Source of the DNA: Veillonella sp. VA142
Lineage (GTDB): Bacteria > Bacillota > Negativicutes > Veillonellales > Veillonellaceae
DNA: 44,078 bases
Assembly: GCF_003992135.1 (NCBI RefSeq)
Contig: NZ_RQVN01000016.1
Span: forward strand, 1 to 44,078
Reading direction: 5' to 3'
This document shows positions 1-8,600 of the stretch, piece after piece; position 1 is the stretch's first letter; the number at the start of each line of letters is the position of its first letter. A program made the translations under genes and the position numbers. A model generated the notes under the pieces. The model worked only from the letters and a program-made list of their open reading frames with translations, searched no databases and was not told the origin of the DNA.

Positions 1-116
1 TATGTGAAACCCGCACTCTGGCTTATGTTTACTTCTTTCGAAGTAATTACCTTTCATTGTTCAGTTTTCAAAGATCAACTTTATCATCCACAACGCTGTG
101 TTGTGGCGACTAGATT
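1..116 (-). other. Leader of an rRNA operon running off the left edge
   Basis: Read on the minus strand, this stretch contains TCTTTGAAAACTGAACAA (about 59-76). That phrase is very common in the leaders and spacers of Firmicute rRNA operons. A 7-bp hairpin (CCACAAC/GTTGTGG, 88-106) lies just upstream of it. The region follows a strong promoter (117-145) and contains no open frame. I infer that a 16S rRNA gene begins just left of position 1, transcribed leftwards. The rRNA itself is not in the window, so this rests on the leader phrase and the promoter pair. Confidence 0.6.
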
Positions 117-145
117 ATAATAACAGATTCACAATTTTGTGTCAA
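117..145 (-). promoter_or_regulatory. Sigma-A promoter, proximal (P2) of the rRNA leader
   Basis: A perfect -35 TTGACA (140-145 on the minus strand) is separated by 17 bp from TATTAT (117-122). The -10 continues as TATTATAAT, so a second TATAAT register exists at 20 bp. It faces the leader at 1-116. AT-rich tracts upstream (145-200) could act as an UP element. Confidence 0.7.
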
Positions 146-227
146 TAGTTATTTTAATCTTTTTTAATTCTCTGCATCTATGATTTTTAGAAAAATTAAA
201 AGTACTTGTGTATAAAGCACTGAATGT

Positions 228-256
228 ATTATATGATATTTCCAAGTAATTTGCAA
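228..256 (-). promoter_or_regulatory. Sigma-A promoter, distal (P1), same direction
   Basis: TTGCAA (251-256) is followed after exactly 17 bp by a consensus TATAAT (228-233). It lies about 110 bp upstream of the proximal promoter and points the same way. Tandem promoters are typical of rRNA operons. Confidence 0.6.
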
Positions 257-334
257 CCCCACTTTCCAGTAATTTTAGTGTATATTTTCTATAGAATTTT
301 CACTAGATAAGCCACTCCTGTTTAAGTCACCTAA

Positions 335-400
335 AGGCAATATGACTGTCCTTTTCCAAACGCAAGAAGAGCACGGTGTCCCCTCCTAGAATGCAGTCAT
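335..400. other. Non-coding block with inverted repeat, possible small RNA
   Basis: Between the distal rRNA promoter and the nitroreductase gene lies a block that looks richer in G and C than its AT-rich surroundings. Its ends, ATGACTG (342-348) and CAGTCAT (394-400), form a perfect 7-bp inverted repeat. On the minus strand one frame stays open for 32 codons (about 326-421), but it has no start codon with a ribosome site. I do not recognise a known RNA family. It could be a small RNA, an untranslated leader or a gene remnant. Confidence 0.3.
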
Positions 401-450
401 GCGTAGTAGTCTTATGATGGTCTCATATTAGTTTTATACGCCAAAGCATT

Positions 451-519
451 GAAACGAGCAACACGTTCTTGAACAAACATTACGTAGTGCCGTTTGTGAA
501 GGAATGTGTTGCTCGTTTC
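451..519. repeat. 69-nt long hairpin element
   Basis: A 14-bp perfect inverted repeat (GAAACGAGCAACAC 451-464, GTGTTGCTCGTTTC 506-519) encloses a second imperfect stem (10 of 14 positions pair) and a loop of about 13 nt. It lies about 40 bp past the stop of the minus-strand nitroreductase gene and may end its transcript. No good T-run follows on the minus strand, and only CCTTTTG follows on the plus strand. A small palindromic repeat element is an alternative. Confidence 0.45.
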
Positions 520-561
520 CTTTTGCTATATACAGATAAGACCGCCAAAGGCTACATAGCA

Positions 562-1302
562 TCAAAGGTGAAACCCTTGTTTTTCCGCTATTCTAATCAA
601 TGCACTGCGTTTCTCATCTTTTAGTTTCAATCGTCCCACTACTTGGTCTGTAAATTTAGGTAATGGATAGTTCGGACTGCGAAGGTCATAATATTGGTTC
701 ATCTCTTCATCGTAGTCTTCTAATAGCTCATGATAATTATCAAATGTACTATATACATCATCAAATACATTCGCTTCTCTTGGCATGCGTGGTTTCAACG
801 CCGGTTTTTGATCTGCCATACCTAACCCCAGTCCCACAACAGGGAACGTTAATTCAGGCAATTTCAGAATTTCAATCATTTTTTCCGCATCATTTAGGAT
901 ACTACCCAAATACACTGTGCCATATCCCGCTAGTTCTGCGGCAGTTACCATATTTTGTGCTGATAAACACGCATCGGTCCAACCTTGGAAGAATCGATCT
1001 GCATCATTTGCTGTATCAAGGTCTAGTTCTTTTTCTTTCATAATTTGTGCATTGCGATAGGCATCTACTACAAATACAAATAGCTCAGGCATATCTTTCA
1101 CATACTCTTGTTTACATACCTCAGCAATGGCTGCTTTAATTTCTCGATTTACAATCCGAATAATACTGAATGTTTGCATACCCATACTTGTGGCGGTCCG
1201 TTTTGCTACATCTAATAATATACTTAGGTGTTGTGGGGATACACGCATTGGTTTATATTGTCGAATACTTTTATGATCTAACATAACATCAATAGGGTTC
1301 AT
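562..1302 (-). CDS. Nitroreductase family protein (FMN-dependent oxidoreductase)
   Basis: A 246-residue cytoplasmic flavoenzyme of the nitroreductase superfamily, resembling the NfsA/FRP-type NAD(P)H oxidoreductases. The N-terminus has the family's arginine signature for FMN phosphate (SIRQY near residue 15). The middle carries the conserved run SAQNMVTAAELAGYGTVYLG, and the GLGLGMAD stretch precedes the variable C-terminal arm. The physiological substrate cannot be read from sequence; quinones, flavins or nitro compounds are possible. The frame stays open up to 1326, but AGGAG lies 7 nt before the ATG at 1302, so I start there. The gene appears to be monocistronic, facing away from the divergent SIMPL gene. 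Confidence 0.85.
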   Translation of the reverse strand: MNPIDVMLDHKSIRQYKPMRVSPQHLSILLDVAKRTATSMGMQTFSIIRIVNREIKAAIAEVCKQEYVKDMPELFVFVVDAYRNAQIMKEKELDLDTANDADRFFQGWTDACLSAQNMVTAAELAGYGTVYLGSILNDAEKMIEILKLPELTFPVVGLGLGMADQKPALKPRMPREANVFDDVYSTFDNYHELLEDYDEEMNQYYDLRSPNYPLPKFTDQVVGRLKLKDEKRSALIRIAEKQGFHL

Positions 1303-1443
1303 CATTTTACTCCTAACTTTCATCATACTTTCACAATATTCATGTAGTATAATAACAATACAAAATGTACTGCACTTCTATCATTGTAGGGCACTTAATT
1401 TTTATTTGTCAATATATACATAGTACTAGAAAGGAAGATTTTT

Positions 1444-2163
1444 ATGAAACGCACATTTCTTTTGAAAGCTTTTACTATCGCTGCATTTATCGCATCCGCT
1501 ACAGTCGGATCTATGGCAGCAGATATCTCACCAGGTGAAATTTCCGTAACAGGCCAAGCCGTTCGCCAAGTCGCACCATCCTATGCACTACTTAATTTAG
1601 GGATGTCTAGTAAAAATACATCTGTTCAGTCTGCAAAATCTCAAAATGATGCGATTATGTCTAAACTTATCTCATCCCTACAACATTTAGGCATCTCTAG
1701 AAATAATATTCAGACATCTAACATTACTATCAACCCTAATTACGATTATATTGATGGTAGCTCTAAACTAAATGGCTACAATGTGAATAACACAGTTGTA
1801 ATTAGAATATATAACACCTCCTCAATTGGAAAAGCCATCGATGCAGCGATTGCTAGTGGTGCTTCTGACATTAATTCTCTTACATTCCAAACTGATGTAT
1901 CGCAAGAGATGGAAGATCAATTATCTACATCTGCTATTAGTGATGCTCGCCACCAAGCGGAAGTGATTGCTAAATCTCTTGGCCGTGAACTAGGTCCCGT
2001 TAAATCTGCAAGCTTAGGAACCACACGTACACAGACTATGGAGGTAAACCCTAGATATGCTATGCTGGCAGTAAGAACTATGGAGTTATCTAGCTCTACA
2101 CCAGTAGAAAATGGTGATATGTCTGCCAACAAAACAGCAAATGTAGTATTCTATTTGCAATAG
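1444..2163 (+). CDS. Exported SIMPL-domain protein (DUF541)
   Basis: A 239-residue protein with a clear signal peptide (residues 1-25, cleavage likely after GSMA). A SIMPL/DUF541 domain follows: ISVTGQ at the start, then the helix-strand pattern with the motif IQTSNITINPNYDY near residue 90, and a final strand ANVVFYLQ. The family occurs in the periplasm or on the surface of many bacteria; E. coli YggE and Brucella BP26 are members. Its biochemical role is unsettled, with links to oxidative stress and channel-like assemblies. The start is backed by AAGGAAG 8 nt upstream. The gene stands alone on the plus strand and ends at a terminator 120 bp downstream. Confidence 0.85.
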   Translation: MKRTFLLKAFTIAAFIASATVGSMAADISPGEISVTGQAVRQVAPSYALLNLGMSSKNTSVQSAKSQNDAIMSKLISSLQHLGISRNNIQTSNITINPNYDYIDGSSKLNGYNVNNTVVIRIYNTSSIGKAIDAAIASGASDINSLTFQTDVSQEMEDQLSTSAISDARHQAEVIAKSLGRELGPVKSASLGTTRTQTMEVNPRYAMLAVRTMELSSSTPVENGDMSANKTANVVFYLQ

Positions 2164-2283
2164 TATGTATGCCTTTTAATACAACTATGTGATTGCCAAA
2201 ATACGTGCATTCATATACACATCTACTGACACCAACGATACATGTTGTACATGTCACCTACAACTAACACATGACACATACGA

Positions 2284-2316
2284 GAATCGTCATCACCACG
2301 ATGGCGGTTCTTTTTA
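2284..2316 (+). terminator. Terminator of the SIMPL gene
   Basis: An 11-bp stem (2284-2294 with 2300-2310, including G-U pairs), a 5-nt loop and five Ts directly after it. Confidence 0.75.
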
Positions 2317-2337
2317 TACCTTACGTTGTCAAGACAT

Positions 2338-2373
2338 AAAAAAACCGTAGCGAACCTAATCAGGTCGCTACGG
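2338..2373 (-). terminator. Terminator of the 52-residue protein gene
   Basis: A perfect 9-bp stem (CCGTAGCGA 2345-2353 with 2365-2373) is followed on the minus strand by seven Ts (2344-2338). It starts a few bases after the stop codon at 2380. The other side also carries a T-rich tract, so it may stop transcripts from both directions. Confidence 0.85.
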
Positions 2374-2379
2374 CTTTTC

Positions 2380-2538
2380 TTATTTTTTCTTAGGTACTAC
2401 TTTAAAGCTGTTATGCATTTGCTTTTTCATATCATCTGTTAATGGGCATGGCCATTCATTGATATCATTGTGTTTCTTCAGCTCTTTTAGTTCTTCAGGA
2501 GTTAATTTTTGTTTTTCTGCATCATCAAATGTAATCAT
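2380..2538 (-). CDS. Small hypothetical protein, 52 residues
   Basis: Not recognised. The protein is short, hydrophilic and charged, with a lysine-rich tail (VVPKKK) and a single Cys in the segment WPCPLTDDM. It has no signal peptide or membrane segment. A strong GAGGTGAT ribosome site lies 6 nt before the ATG at 2538, so I reject the longer open frame that reaches 2583. A good terminator follows immediately. It lies downstream of thrS, separated from it by a terminator hairpin. The ribosome site, the codon-dense frame and its own terminator support a real gene; the function is unknown. Confidence 0.65.
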   Translation of the reverse strand: MITFDDAEKQKLTPEELKELKKHNDINEWPCPLTDDMKKQMHNSFKVVPKKK

Positions 2539-2607
2539 AATTCTATCACCTCTACTCAGAATAATAGAAAAGGAAAGATCCATTTCTTTCTAATTGTATT
2601 ATATGAT

Positions 2608-2637
2608 GAAAAGCACCTTCTTGTGAAGATGCTTTTC
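2608..2637 (-). terminator. Probable thrS terminator
   Basis: The hairpin GAAAAGCA-c-CTTC / GAAG-a-TGCTTTTC (one mismatch, 4-nt loop) lies about 100 bp after the thrS stop. The T-run sits inside the stem, so termination strength is uncertain. Confidence 0.55.
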
Positions 2638-2733
2638 CTATGTATACACAATACTTTCATCATTGAAGAGACAACAGAATCCATTATAGGATTCATGCAA
2701 AGCAAATCTACACTATCCTGTTTATTTCAATGA

Positions 2734-4644
2734 TTACGCACGATCTTTAATTTCTTGTTGGATACTTGCCAAGAATTCTTCCCAAGGAATTGCGCCTTGT
2801 TCGCCTACGCCACGTTTACGAACCGCCACTTTTCCTTCTTCCACTTCTTTATCTCCCACAACAAGCATATAAGGAACTTTTTCCATTTGAGCTTGACGGA
2901 TTTTATAACCGATTTTTTCACTGCGATCATCTAATTCCACACGTACATAGGCATCTTTAAATGCTTTGCGCAATTTTTCAGCGTATTCTACATGTTTTTC
3001 ACTGATTGGAAGAATTTTTACTTGTACTGGTGCCATCCAAGTTGGGAATGCCCCTGCAAAGTGTTCAATCAAGATACCGATGAAGCGCTCCATGGAGCCG
3101 AAGCATGCACGATGAATCATGATTGGACGATGTTTTTGGCCATCTTCTGCAATATATTCCAAGTTGAAACGTTCTGGCAAGTTCATATCCAATTGGATAG
3201 TACCACATTGCCATGTACGACCGATAGAGTCACGAATATGGAAGTCTAGTTTAGGACCATAGAACGCACCATCACCCTCGTTGATACGATACGGAATACC
3301 TTTCGCTTCAATAGCCTCACGCAATGCTTCAGTTGCCAATTCCCAGATTGCATCGTCACCGATAGCGCCTTCTGGTTTTGTACTTAACTCTACATGATAG
3401 GATAATCCGAATTGAGAGTAGATGCGACCGAATAGATCGATAACACTCATTAACTCTTCCTTAATTTGAGATGGTGTCATGAATACATGGGCATCATCTT
3501 GTGTAAAGCTACGTACGCGGAATAGACCATGTAACGCACCGCTCAATTCATGGCGGTGTACTAAACCAAGTTCTGCCATACGAATTGGAAAATCACGGTA
3601 GGAATGCATTTCATTAGCATATACTAAGATACCCCCTGGGCAGTTCATTGGTTTGATTGCATATTCTGCTCCGTCGATTTGTGTTGTGTACATATTTTCA
3701 CGGTAATGGAACCAGTGACCAGATGTTTCCCACAAATGTTGGCTTAATATGATTGGAGTACGAACTTCTTCGTAATCGTAATCATGATGGACTTCACGCC
3801 AGAAATCTTCTAAAGCGTTACGCACTGCCATGCCTTTTGGCAAGAAGAATGGGAATCCTGGTCCTTCTTCTTTGAGGACGAACAAGCCAAGCTCTTTACC
3901 CAATTTACGATGGTCGCGACGAGCTGCTTCTTCTAATAAGTGTAGGTATTCTTCTAGTTCTTCTTTCTTTTCAAAAGCAGTACCATAGATACGTTGCAGC
4001 ATTTTATTTTTTTCGTCGCCACGCCAGTAGGCACCTGCAATGCTTTGTAATTTGAAAGCTTTCACTTTACCAGTACTTGCTAAGTGTGGACCTGCACAAA
4101 GGTCAGTGAAGTCCCCTTGTTTGTATGCAGAAATCACTGCATCAGCTGGTAAGTCATTGATCAATTCTACTTTGTAATTTTCATGTTTTGAGGCAAAGAA
4201 ATCTAACGCTTCTTGACGTTCCATCAATACTTTTTCGATAGGCAAGTTTTCTTTTACAATACGGCTCATTTCCGCTTCGATTTTTGGCAAATCTTCTGGC
4301 ACCAGTTTATGTTCCATATCGATGTCATAGTAGAACCCATTTTCGATAGCAGGTCCAATCGCCAATTGTGCATCTGGCCATAAGCGTTTCACTGCTTGTG
4401 CCATCACATGAGATGCAGTATGACGGAATGCATGTTTACCTCCGTCGTCCGCAAATGTTAAAAAGCTTACTTTAGATCCTTCCACTAATACTTCACGTAA
4501 ATCTATTAATTCACCATTTACATCAGCGGCTAATACTTTTTTTGCTAAACTATTTGATAATTGTTTTACTGCTTCAGCTAATGTAGTTCCAGCCGCAAAC
4601 GCTTTAGAACTTCCATCAGGTAAAATGATATTTACTTCACTCAT
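2734..4644 (-). CDS. thrS: Threonine--tRNA ligase
   Basis: A 636-residue class II aminoacyl-tRNA synthetase that charges tRNA-Thr in the cytoplasm. Domains in order: TGS (1-60), the SAD editing domain with the HTASH motif (about 75-80) and CAGPH, the catalytic core with the zinc-site segment NCPGG, the motif-2 region (LSGALHGLFRVRSFTQDDAH), and the C-terminal anticodon-binding domain (from about 540). The length is normal for the family. The start has GGGAGGT 6 nt upstream. The gene has its own promoter and a T-box leader with a Thr specifier, so expression should rise when uncharged tRNA-Thr accumulates. Confidence 0.98.
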   Translation of the reverse strand: MSEVNIILPDGSSKAFAAGTTLAEAVKQLSNSLAKKVLAADVNGELIDLREVLVEGSKVSFLTFADDGGKHAFRHTASHVMAQAVKRLWPDAQLAIGPAIENGFYYDIDMEHKLVPEDLPKIEAEMSRIVKENLPIEKVLMERQEALDFFASKHENYKVELINDLPADAVISAYKQGDFTDLCAGPHLASTGKVKAFKLQSIAGAYWRGDEKNKMLQRIYGTAFEKKEELEEYLHLLEEAARRDHRKLGKELGLFVLKEEGPGFPFFLPKGMAVRNALEDFWREVHHDYDYEEVRTPIILSQHLWETSGHWFHYRENMYTTQIDGAEYAIKPMNCPGGILVYANEMHSYRDFPIRMAELGLVHRHELSGALHGLFRVRSFTQDDAHVFMTPSQIKEELMSVIDLFGRIYSQFGLSYHVELSTKPEGAIGDDAIWELATEALREAIEAKGIPYRINEGDGAFYGPKLDFHIRDSIGRTWQCGTIQLDMNLPERFNLEYIAEDGQKHRPIMIHRACFGSMERFIGILIEHFAGAFPTWMAPVQVKILPISEKHVEYAEKLRKAFKDAYVRVELDDRSEKIGYKIRQAQMEKVPYMLVVGDKEVEEGKVAVRKRGVGEQGAIPWEEFLASIQQEIKDRA

Positions 4645-4706
4645 AGGTTACCTCCCTAGGTCTAATACTAACTATGCCATTGGGAATGGCAATACTTTTT
4701 ACCAAC

Positions 4707-4943
4707 AAAAAAAGACCCTCTCCCACACAAGGGACGAAGATCTTCGCGGTTCCACCCTAGTTAGCCCCTATTCATAGGACTCACTCTTACGGACGATAAC
4801 GGGTCCACACGGATTCAATTACAAGCATAGCCTTCACTGAACCAGTTTGAAGGTGGTAACATCTAAGTCTACACTAGATACTCACAGCCAAGGTATCTTT
4901 CTCTGAAAGTATAGATGGTTAGGGTCATGTCCTTCGCATCACT
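4707..4943 (-). promoter_or_regulatory. T-box riboswitch leader of thrS (specifier ACC)
   Basis: On the minus strand the leader has the T-box sequence AGGGTGGAACCGCG (4745-4758). A terminator helix follows: GAUCUUC pairs with GAGGGUC, with an inner UCC/GGG, and then seven Us (4713-4707). Stem I can be built: GAAGG (4935-4931) pairs with CCTTC (4853-4849), and CATCTA pairs with TAGATG above an internal loop. In that loop the triplet ACC (4857-4855) is followed by A, as the T-box specifier rule requires. ACC is a threonine codon, matching the downstream gene. Uncharged tRNA-Thr should favour the antiterminator and allow thrS transcription. Confidence 0.95.
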
Positions 4944-4966
4944 GTTGCTTATATAATAATATAATT

Positions 4967-4995
4967 ATAATAAACAAAAACACTATCTATGTCAA
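4967..4995 (-). promoter_or_regulatory. Promoter of the thrS T-box transcript
   Basis: TTGACA (4990-4995) is followed after 17 bp by TATTAT (4967-4972), which continues as TATTATAAT. It begins 8 bp after the stop codon of the sigma-factor gene. Confidence 0.75.
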
Positions 4996-5002
4996 GGGAA
5001 TA

Positions 5003-5638
5003 TTAACTTTTATCCCACGTTTCTTTTGCTGTTTCCAACAAACCTTTAAGGCGTGCTAACCCTTTTCTTCGCAATCGATGGATATAACTATGACTACATT
5101 CCATCGTATCTGCAATCGAAGCTACACTGTGATCTTTGTAATATACTTCTTCCACTACATGTTGCTCCGCTATGGGCAACTGTTTCATAGCCGTTGTAAC
5201 CATATCAGCATACATGCGTTCCTCACAAACGATTTCTGTAGAAGGTCCCTCTGCAGGCAATTGCTCCCACCAAATTTCACCATCTTCTGTCTCCGATTGT
5301 AGCACAATCCCTTCTTTACCTTCTTTGCGAAGGTAGTCCAAGATACGACCGCGAATACGATGTACTGCATAGAGGGAAAAGGCTACACCCTTCGTAGAGT
5401 CGTATCGCTCTACTGCTTCAATAAGCCCTATTGTCCCCTCTTGGATGCAATCCATCATGTCAATCTTAGAAGATTGATACACATTAGCTTCTTTCAAAAC
5501 TAAAGGTTGGTAATGCTCAATGATTGTCATACGAGCCTCTAAGTCTCCTTCTTCTTCATACACTTTCCAGAGTCTCTGTTCTTCATCCCACGTCAATAAT
5601 TCAATTTTATCAACACTGGCGATATAATCATTGAGCAT
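5003..5638 (-). CDS. Sigma-70 family RNA polymerase sigma factor, last gene of the mla operon
   Basis: A 211-residue alternative sigma factor. Region 2 spans about residues 40-105; the core-binding/-10 segment includes DCIQEGTIGLIEAVERYD and FSLYAVHRIRGRILDYLRK. Region 4 spans about 150-200, with a helix-turn-helix (VASIADTMECSHSYIHRLRR). The linker of roughly 45 residues is too short and unlike region 3, so the protein is a two-domain type between group 3 and ECF factors. No anti-sigma factor lies next to it. The start has a near-perfect AAGGAGGTGA site, 13 bp after the tamB stop, so the two are co-transcribed. Its target genes cannot be read from this window. Confidence 0.9.
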   Translation of the reverse strand: MLNDYIASVDKIELLTWDEEQRLWKVYEEEGDLEARMTIIEHYQPLVLKEANVYQSSKIDMMDCIQEGTIGLIEAVERYDSTKGVAFSLYAVHRIRGRILDYLRKEGKEGIVLQSETEDGEIWWEQLPAEGPSTEIVCEERMYADMVTTAMKQLPIAEQHVVEEVYYKDHSVASIADTMECSHSYIHRLRRKGLARLKGLLETAKETWDKS

Positions 5639-5651
5639 ACTTTCACCTCCT

Positions 5652-8600
5652 TTAGAATCGGTATCTCCATTGTGCCCCTAAGTAGCGTTTATTTTCATTA
5701 TTAACCCATCCCGTAGCACTAATATTACGATTGATATCATACTGAAAGCCATACGATACATGATCGTTCTTAAGTCCTCTAGTTAAGGTAATCATCAAGT
5801 CTGGCACTACATATTTGCCGATGGTCACATTAAAGTTATTTTTTTCCTGCAAATCACGAGAGTCTTTTCCATCTAAAGATCCAGTCGTAATGTTGACTAA
5901 ATCTAGCCGCAATGTATCTTGTAACACATCTTCGATATAGCCAAATGCTAAAGACTGTAAGCTAGATGTCAGCAAGGCATTAGCATCCTCCGATGTAACA
6001 CCACTGGTATTCCCCACATTACGTCCAAAGGTTAAAAGCGAAATAATCTGACGTTCTGACAAATTAGGTTCAGACGTTAATTTTAATTTCATTTGCGTAG
6101 CAGGTCCTTCTGCTTGTAGAGATATGCGATAGTTTTTCACATTCGCCATGCTCCGTACGTTTAACTCTGGAATAATACTGCCAGTGACGAATTTCGCCTG
6201 TCCTTCTGTAATCTTGAAGCGATTTTGCAAATATTTCACATATCCTTTGTTGATAGATAACTTACCACTCGCCTTCGGTTCTCCTACAGTTCCTTCAAAC
6301 TTCACCTTACCTTGTAAGAACATATCGTAGAGCAATGGATTATACAAGCGTACATTGTTTTTTGCATCAACGGTTATATCTAATCCTAATGGAATCGATG
6401 ATTCTGAGCTTTCAAAGGTCAATGGAATCGTTCCTACCACATCATGCAATGTGATAGCTCCTACCAAGGTCGGCATATTTTGTTTGTTTACGATGTACAG
6501 TTCACCATCTAATGGTCCTGTATAGAAATCGTGGGCAACTTCTATGCCTTTCATCTGTAATGCACCATAGTAGGATGTAATGCTAGGTCCCAACCAACCA
6601 ATATTACCAGATAATCCGGCATTACCTTTCCCCATCGTAGTGCTACCAGTCATATCTACGTGATGGCCTCTAAATACAAGTTGTCCTTTTAATTGGGTCA
6701 ACGTTTTTTTCAAAGATTGCAATTGCATGGATCCATTCCCGATCTCTACCGTACCATTGGCCAAGATATTCGATAAATTACCAGTCACATGGACAATACC
6801 ATGAATATCACCTTCTGCAGATTGCACTTTTTTGAACATCAATGGAAGTACGGATAAGTTTGCTTCATTCATATCCACATACACATCAAATTGCTTACTC
6901 ACATCATCCGCCACATATTCATTGGTTACAAAAGCACTAAGCGGTAATTTACCACGCACCTTAATAGAAGCGTTGGCTTTCTTAATCATTCCTTGTTGTA
7001 TGTTCACCACTTGGTCTTCCATGGTTCCTAAGATACTGAATTGATCCAAGCTTATACCATTGATAACTAGTTGTTCCACCTCGCTGGAAAATTCTACTTT
7101 TGGCGATTTCGTGAGTCCATGTACGTTAATGATAAAATTCCAGTTTCCCTGCGCATTTACATCTTGCGTAACTAGTGGTAATACAGTTTGTACGGGTACT
7201 TTCGATGCCACTAGCTGAATATCTGTAGAGCCATCTAAATCAGCTTTACCCTTACCCACAATGAGACCTTCTTTGATAGGTAATTTGAAAGTTCGAATAT
7301 CAACTGTCCGCCCACCATAGCCTATATCCACTGTAGCAGTTCCTACAACTTCGTTACGAATCGTAGTATTTTCCAGAGTTCCTTTTACGTCCAGTCTCGG
7401 ACTGTCACTAGTACCACCTAAATCAATAGTAGCCTGTAATTTACCATTCACATCTGGCACTTGTACGTGGGTTAATGCTAATAATTGATGCAAATCACCG
7501 TCTTGTACACGCACATAGCCAAATAAACGTTTTGGATTCTCTAATTGAACTCCACCTTTTACTTCGTATCGGCTAGTACCACTACCGGTGAAAGTTAATT
7601 CTTGTAGATGTACTACCTGTGGTGTAATGTATACTGAACCTACTATATCACGCAAGGTAGTGTCCTTCACTTGTAACGTATCAGACTGTACTGCCCCTTC
7701 AAAAATAGGTGCATCCACAGTACCACCAAGATGACCCTCAGCCCCTACATAACCGACTACATTCAACCCCGTATCACGGGCAAAGGGTTCAATTGGCAGC
7801 TCATCACCGACAAAGTTGACATCTAACTGCTTACCTTGTACTCCGCCATCTGCAATGATGGTGGCTCCATAGGTACTAATTTCTAACTTAGGCAAATATA
7901 GACGTCCATCTTTGTATGTATACCCTCCTTCAATCGAAGTAAAGAGTTTACCATATATGGAACCATCCCAAGCTTTCAGATGACCTTCTATTTGTGGATT
8001 TCGTACTGTCCCCTGTACATGAATATCCGTATTAACCCATCCCGTCATAGGGATATCTGTGAACGTTGGCAACACATCTTCTATTCGCACATCCTTCGCG
8101 GATCCTTTGATATCCACATTTCGTTCACCATCTAAGCGGATGTATCCTCCTAAGTCATAGGTGCTTTTTTTATACTCTAAATTCCCTGCAAGAATATGGA
8201 GAGTATTATCGTCTAACTTTGTTTTAATATTCGCACGGTCAAGTTTGGTTGTGCCATAGGAAAGTGTTTCACCAGCAATCGTAACCGTTCCTGTCGGATT
8301 CTCTAGGGACCCTTGTAAGTTAGCCTCTAAAGAAACAGTGCCGCCCAACGGTTTAGGGCTCCACCCATTGAATTGTTCTAATCCAATATTAGTGCCATGC
8401 AAATTAATACCAAATATACCATCGCCGAATCGGCCACTACCAGTGAACGTGCCTCGACCCCAACTACCGTTTAGATATGGCACTATTAGCTGTGTACCAT
8501 CCCATGATACACTAGCATCCAAGGCATCCACTAAGATAGATTCATACCCCATATGGCGTCCCTGTACAGAGCCATTTAGTTTTGAAATAGAACCTTGTTT

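Noticed and set aside
1-561. tRNA genes or a CRISPR array in the gene-free left end
   Set aside because: No TPsiC/GGTTCGA-type arm and no regularly spaced repeats.
663-1043. 126-codon plus-strand frame opposite the nitroreductase gene
   Set aside because: Antisense shadow of a well-supported gene, with no ribosome site or family resemblance.
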